Shown here: positions 6,026 to 6,417 of the stretch, in pieces
Layout of the letters: every line of letters starts with the position of its first letter
Numbering within the stretch: position 1 is the stretch's first letter
DNA from: CALVNN01 sp964393975
GTDB lineage: Bacteria; Bacillota; Clostridia; Christensenellales; UBA1242
DNA length: 6,417 nt
Direction: 5' to 3'
NCBI GenBank assembly: GCA_964393975.1
Contig: CAYMVO010000030.1
Span: forward strand, 1 to 6,417
The notes under the pieces: generated by a model
What the model was told of the DNA's origin: nothing
The model's input: the letters and a program-made list of their open reading frames with translations, nothing else
Databases searched by the model: none
Translations under genes and position numbers: made by a program

Positions 6026-6362
6026 ATGCAGTTTTTGGACGAGGAAAGAGTGATTGTTAGTAAGAAAAAATATGAGCAGGCAGGTGTTTTTTAAAGGCGC
6101 AGTTGGTACGATTATATTTTCTTGGATAAGAAATAATCAGTTTGAAGTTGTGTTTTCTAGGGAAGATGGAACCGATTACGCTGAGATATTGATTGATGTG
6201 GGTGATTTGGAGTTGCATAAATCAAGAGGATTTACAGATGAAGAGATTTTATCTGATTTGCCAAATCACGATCCTAGGTGGTGGTGCAAAGTAGAAAACG
6301 GATATATTTTAAATTTGTTAGGTGAAAAGAAAAATAAAACACCGTTTGATTATAACAGTTGA
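6026..6362 (+). CDS. Unrecognised small protein, ~111 residues, frame broken at a T6 run
   Basis: Two frames together make one coherent protein. The first starts at ATG 6026, with GGGG (6015-6018) 7 bases upstream and 1 base after the rsmA stop. It encodes 22 residues ending EQAGVF before TAA at 6092-6094. The second frame continues with KGAVGTI... to TGA at 6360-6362. Skipping one T of the run at 6087-6092 yields MQFLDEERVIVSKKK...GVF-KGAVGTI..., about 111 residues. Only the joined version gives a sensible beta-rich N-terminus (compare, from memory, small DUF4926-like proteins with a GvxKGxxGTI turn). The C-terminal part has WWCKVENG and GEKKNKTPFDYNS. If read without a shift, the downstream frame would need TTG 6054 or ATG 6072 (MSRQVFFKG), both with poorer context. 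Function is unknown; the gene is the last in the tatD-rsmA operon. Confidence 0.6.
6082..6095 (+). other. Frameshift or slippage site (AGGTG, T6, TAA)
   Basis: In the frame opened at 6026 the codons run GGT GTT TTT TAA. The frame that continues to 6362 is +1 relative to this. A tRNA-Phe on UUU (6089-6091) could slip one base forward to UUU (6090-6092) with perfect re-pairing, facing a stop codon, and then read AAA. AGGTG (6082-6086) is Shine-Dalgarno-like and ends 2 bases before the slip codon, similar in layout to the prfB +1 site. The plainer explanation is one extra T in a homopolymer, as a mutation or a sequence error. Confidence 0.45.
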
Positions 6363-6365
6363 TTT

Positions 6366-6399
6366 AAAGACTTGTGAGGGTGACCTTGCAAGTCTTTTT
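6366..6399 (+). terminator. Strong intrinsic terminator ending the tatD-rsmA operon
   Basis: AAAGACTTG (6366-6374) pairs with CAAGTCTTT (6389-6397). The stem extends through two G-T pairs and AGG (6377-6379)/CCT (6384-6386), closing on a GTGA tetraloop (6380-6383). About 14 bp in total are followed by a T-run (6395-6399). The hairpin begins 4 bases after the stop of the last gene. Confidence 0.9.
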
Positions 6400-6417
6400 G
6401 TATATATCCTTATATAT

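Overview
The window is AT-rich bacterial DNA with tightly packed genes. It uses the standard code (TGA is a stop in several genes) and has strong Shine-Dalgarno sites and sigma-A-type promoters. The spore maturation pair spmA-spmB and the tatD-rsmA (ksgA) gene order point to a low-GC, endospore-forming Bacillota, probably a clostridial lineage. No plasmid, phage, insertion sequence, CRISPR array, tRNA or rRNA gene is visible.

Layout from left to right. Positions 1-276 hold no gene. They contain a compact, highly foldable element (about 60-145), probably an interspersed REP/MITE-like repeat, followed by a good sigma-A promoter (221-249). That promoter drives a two-gene unit: a YhhQ/VUT-family queuosine-precursor transporter (277-1098), overlapped by 17 bp by a TVP38/TMEM64 (VTT-domain) membrane protein (1082-2053). 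A second, very clear promoter (2132-2160) drives a single unrecognised gene (2191-3147) encoding a 318-residue protein with one membrane hairpin between charged, apparently cytoplasmic regions. A long two-way terminator (3151-3210) separates it from spmB and spmA, which lie on the minus strand (4288 down to 3228) and overlap by 4 bp.

The 171-bp gap between spmA and tatD is divergent. Towards spmA it carries a weak sigma-E-like signal; towards tatD it carries sigma-A-like signals. The rightward operon is tatD (metal-dependent nuclease), rsmA/ksgA (16S rRNA A1518/A1519 dimethyltransferase, 2 bp after tatD) and a small unrecognised gene, closed by a strong terminator at 6366-6399. rnmV (5S rRNA maturase), which lies between tatD and rsmA in Bacillus subtilis, is absent here.

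The most notable observation is the last small gene. Its natural start (6026, with a good ribosome-binding site) and its C-terminal body are in different frames, and they join into a coherent ~111-residue protein if one T of a six-T run (6087-6092) is skipped. The site reads TTT-TAA-A, where a +1 slip keeps perfect pairing. It could be a sequencing or assembly indel, a real mutation, or a functional slippage site. No clearly new multi-gene system is visible; the other leads are the unrecognised membrane-hairpin gene and the left-edge repeat.
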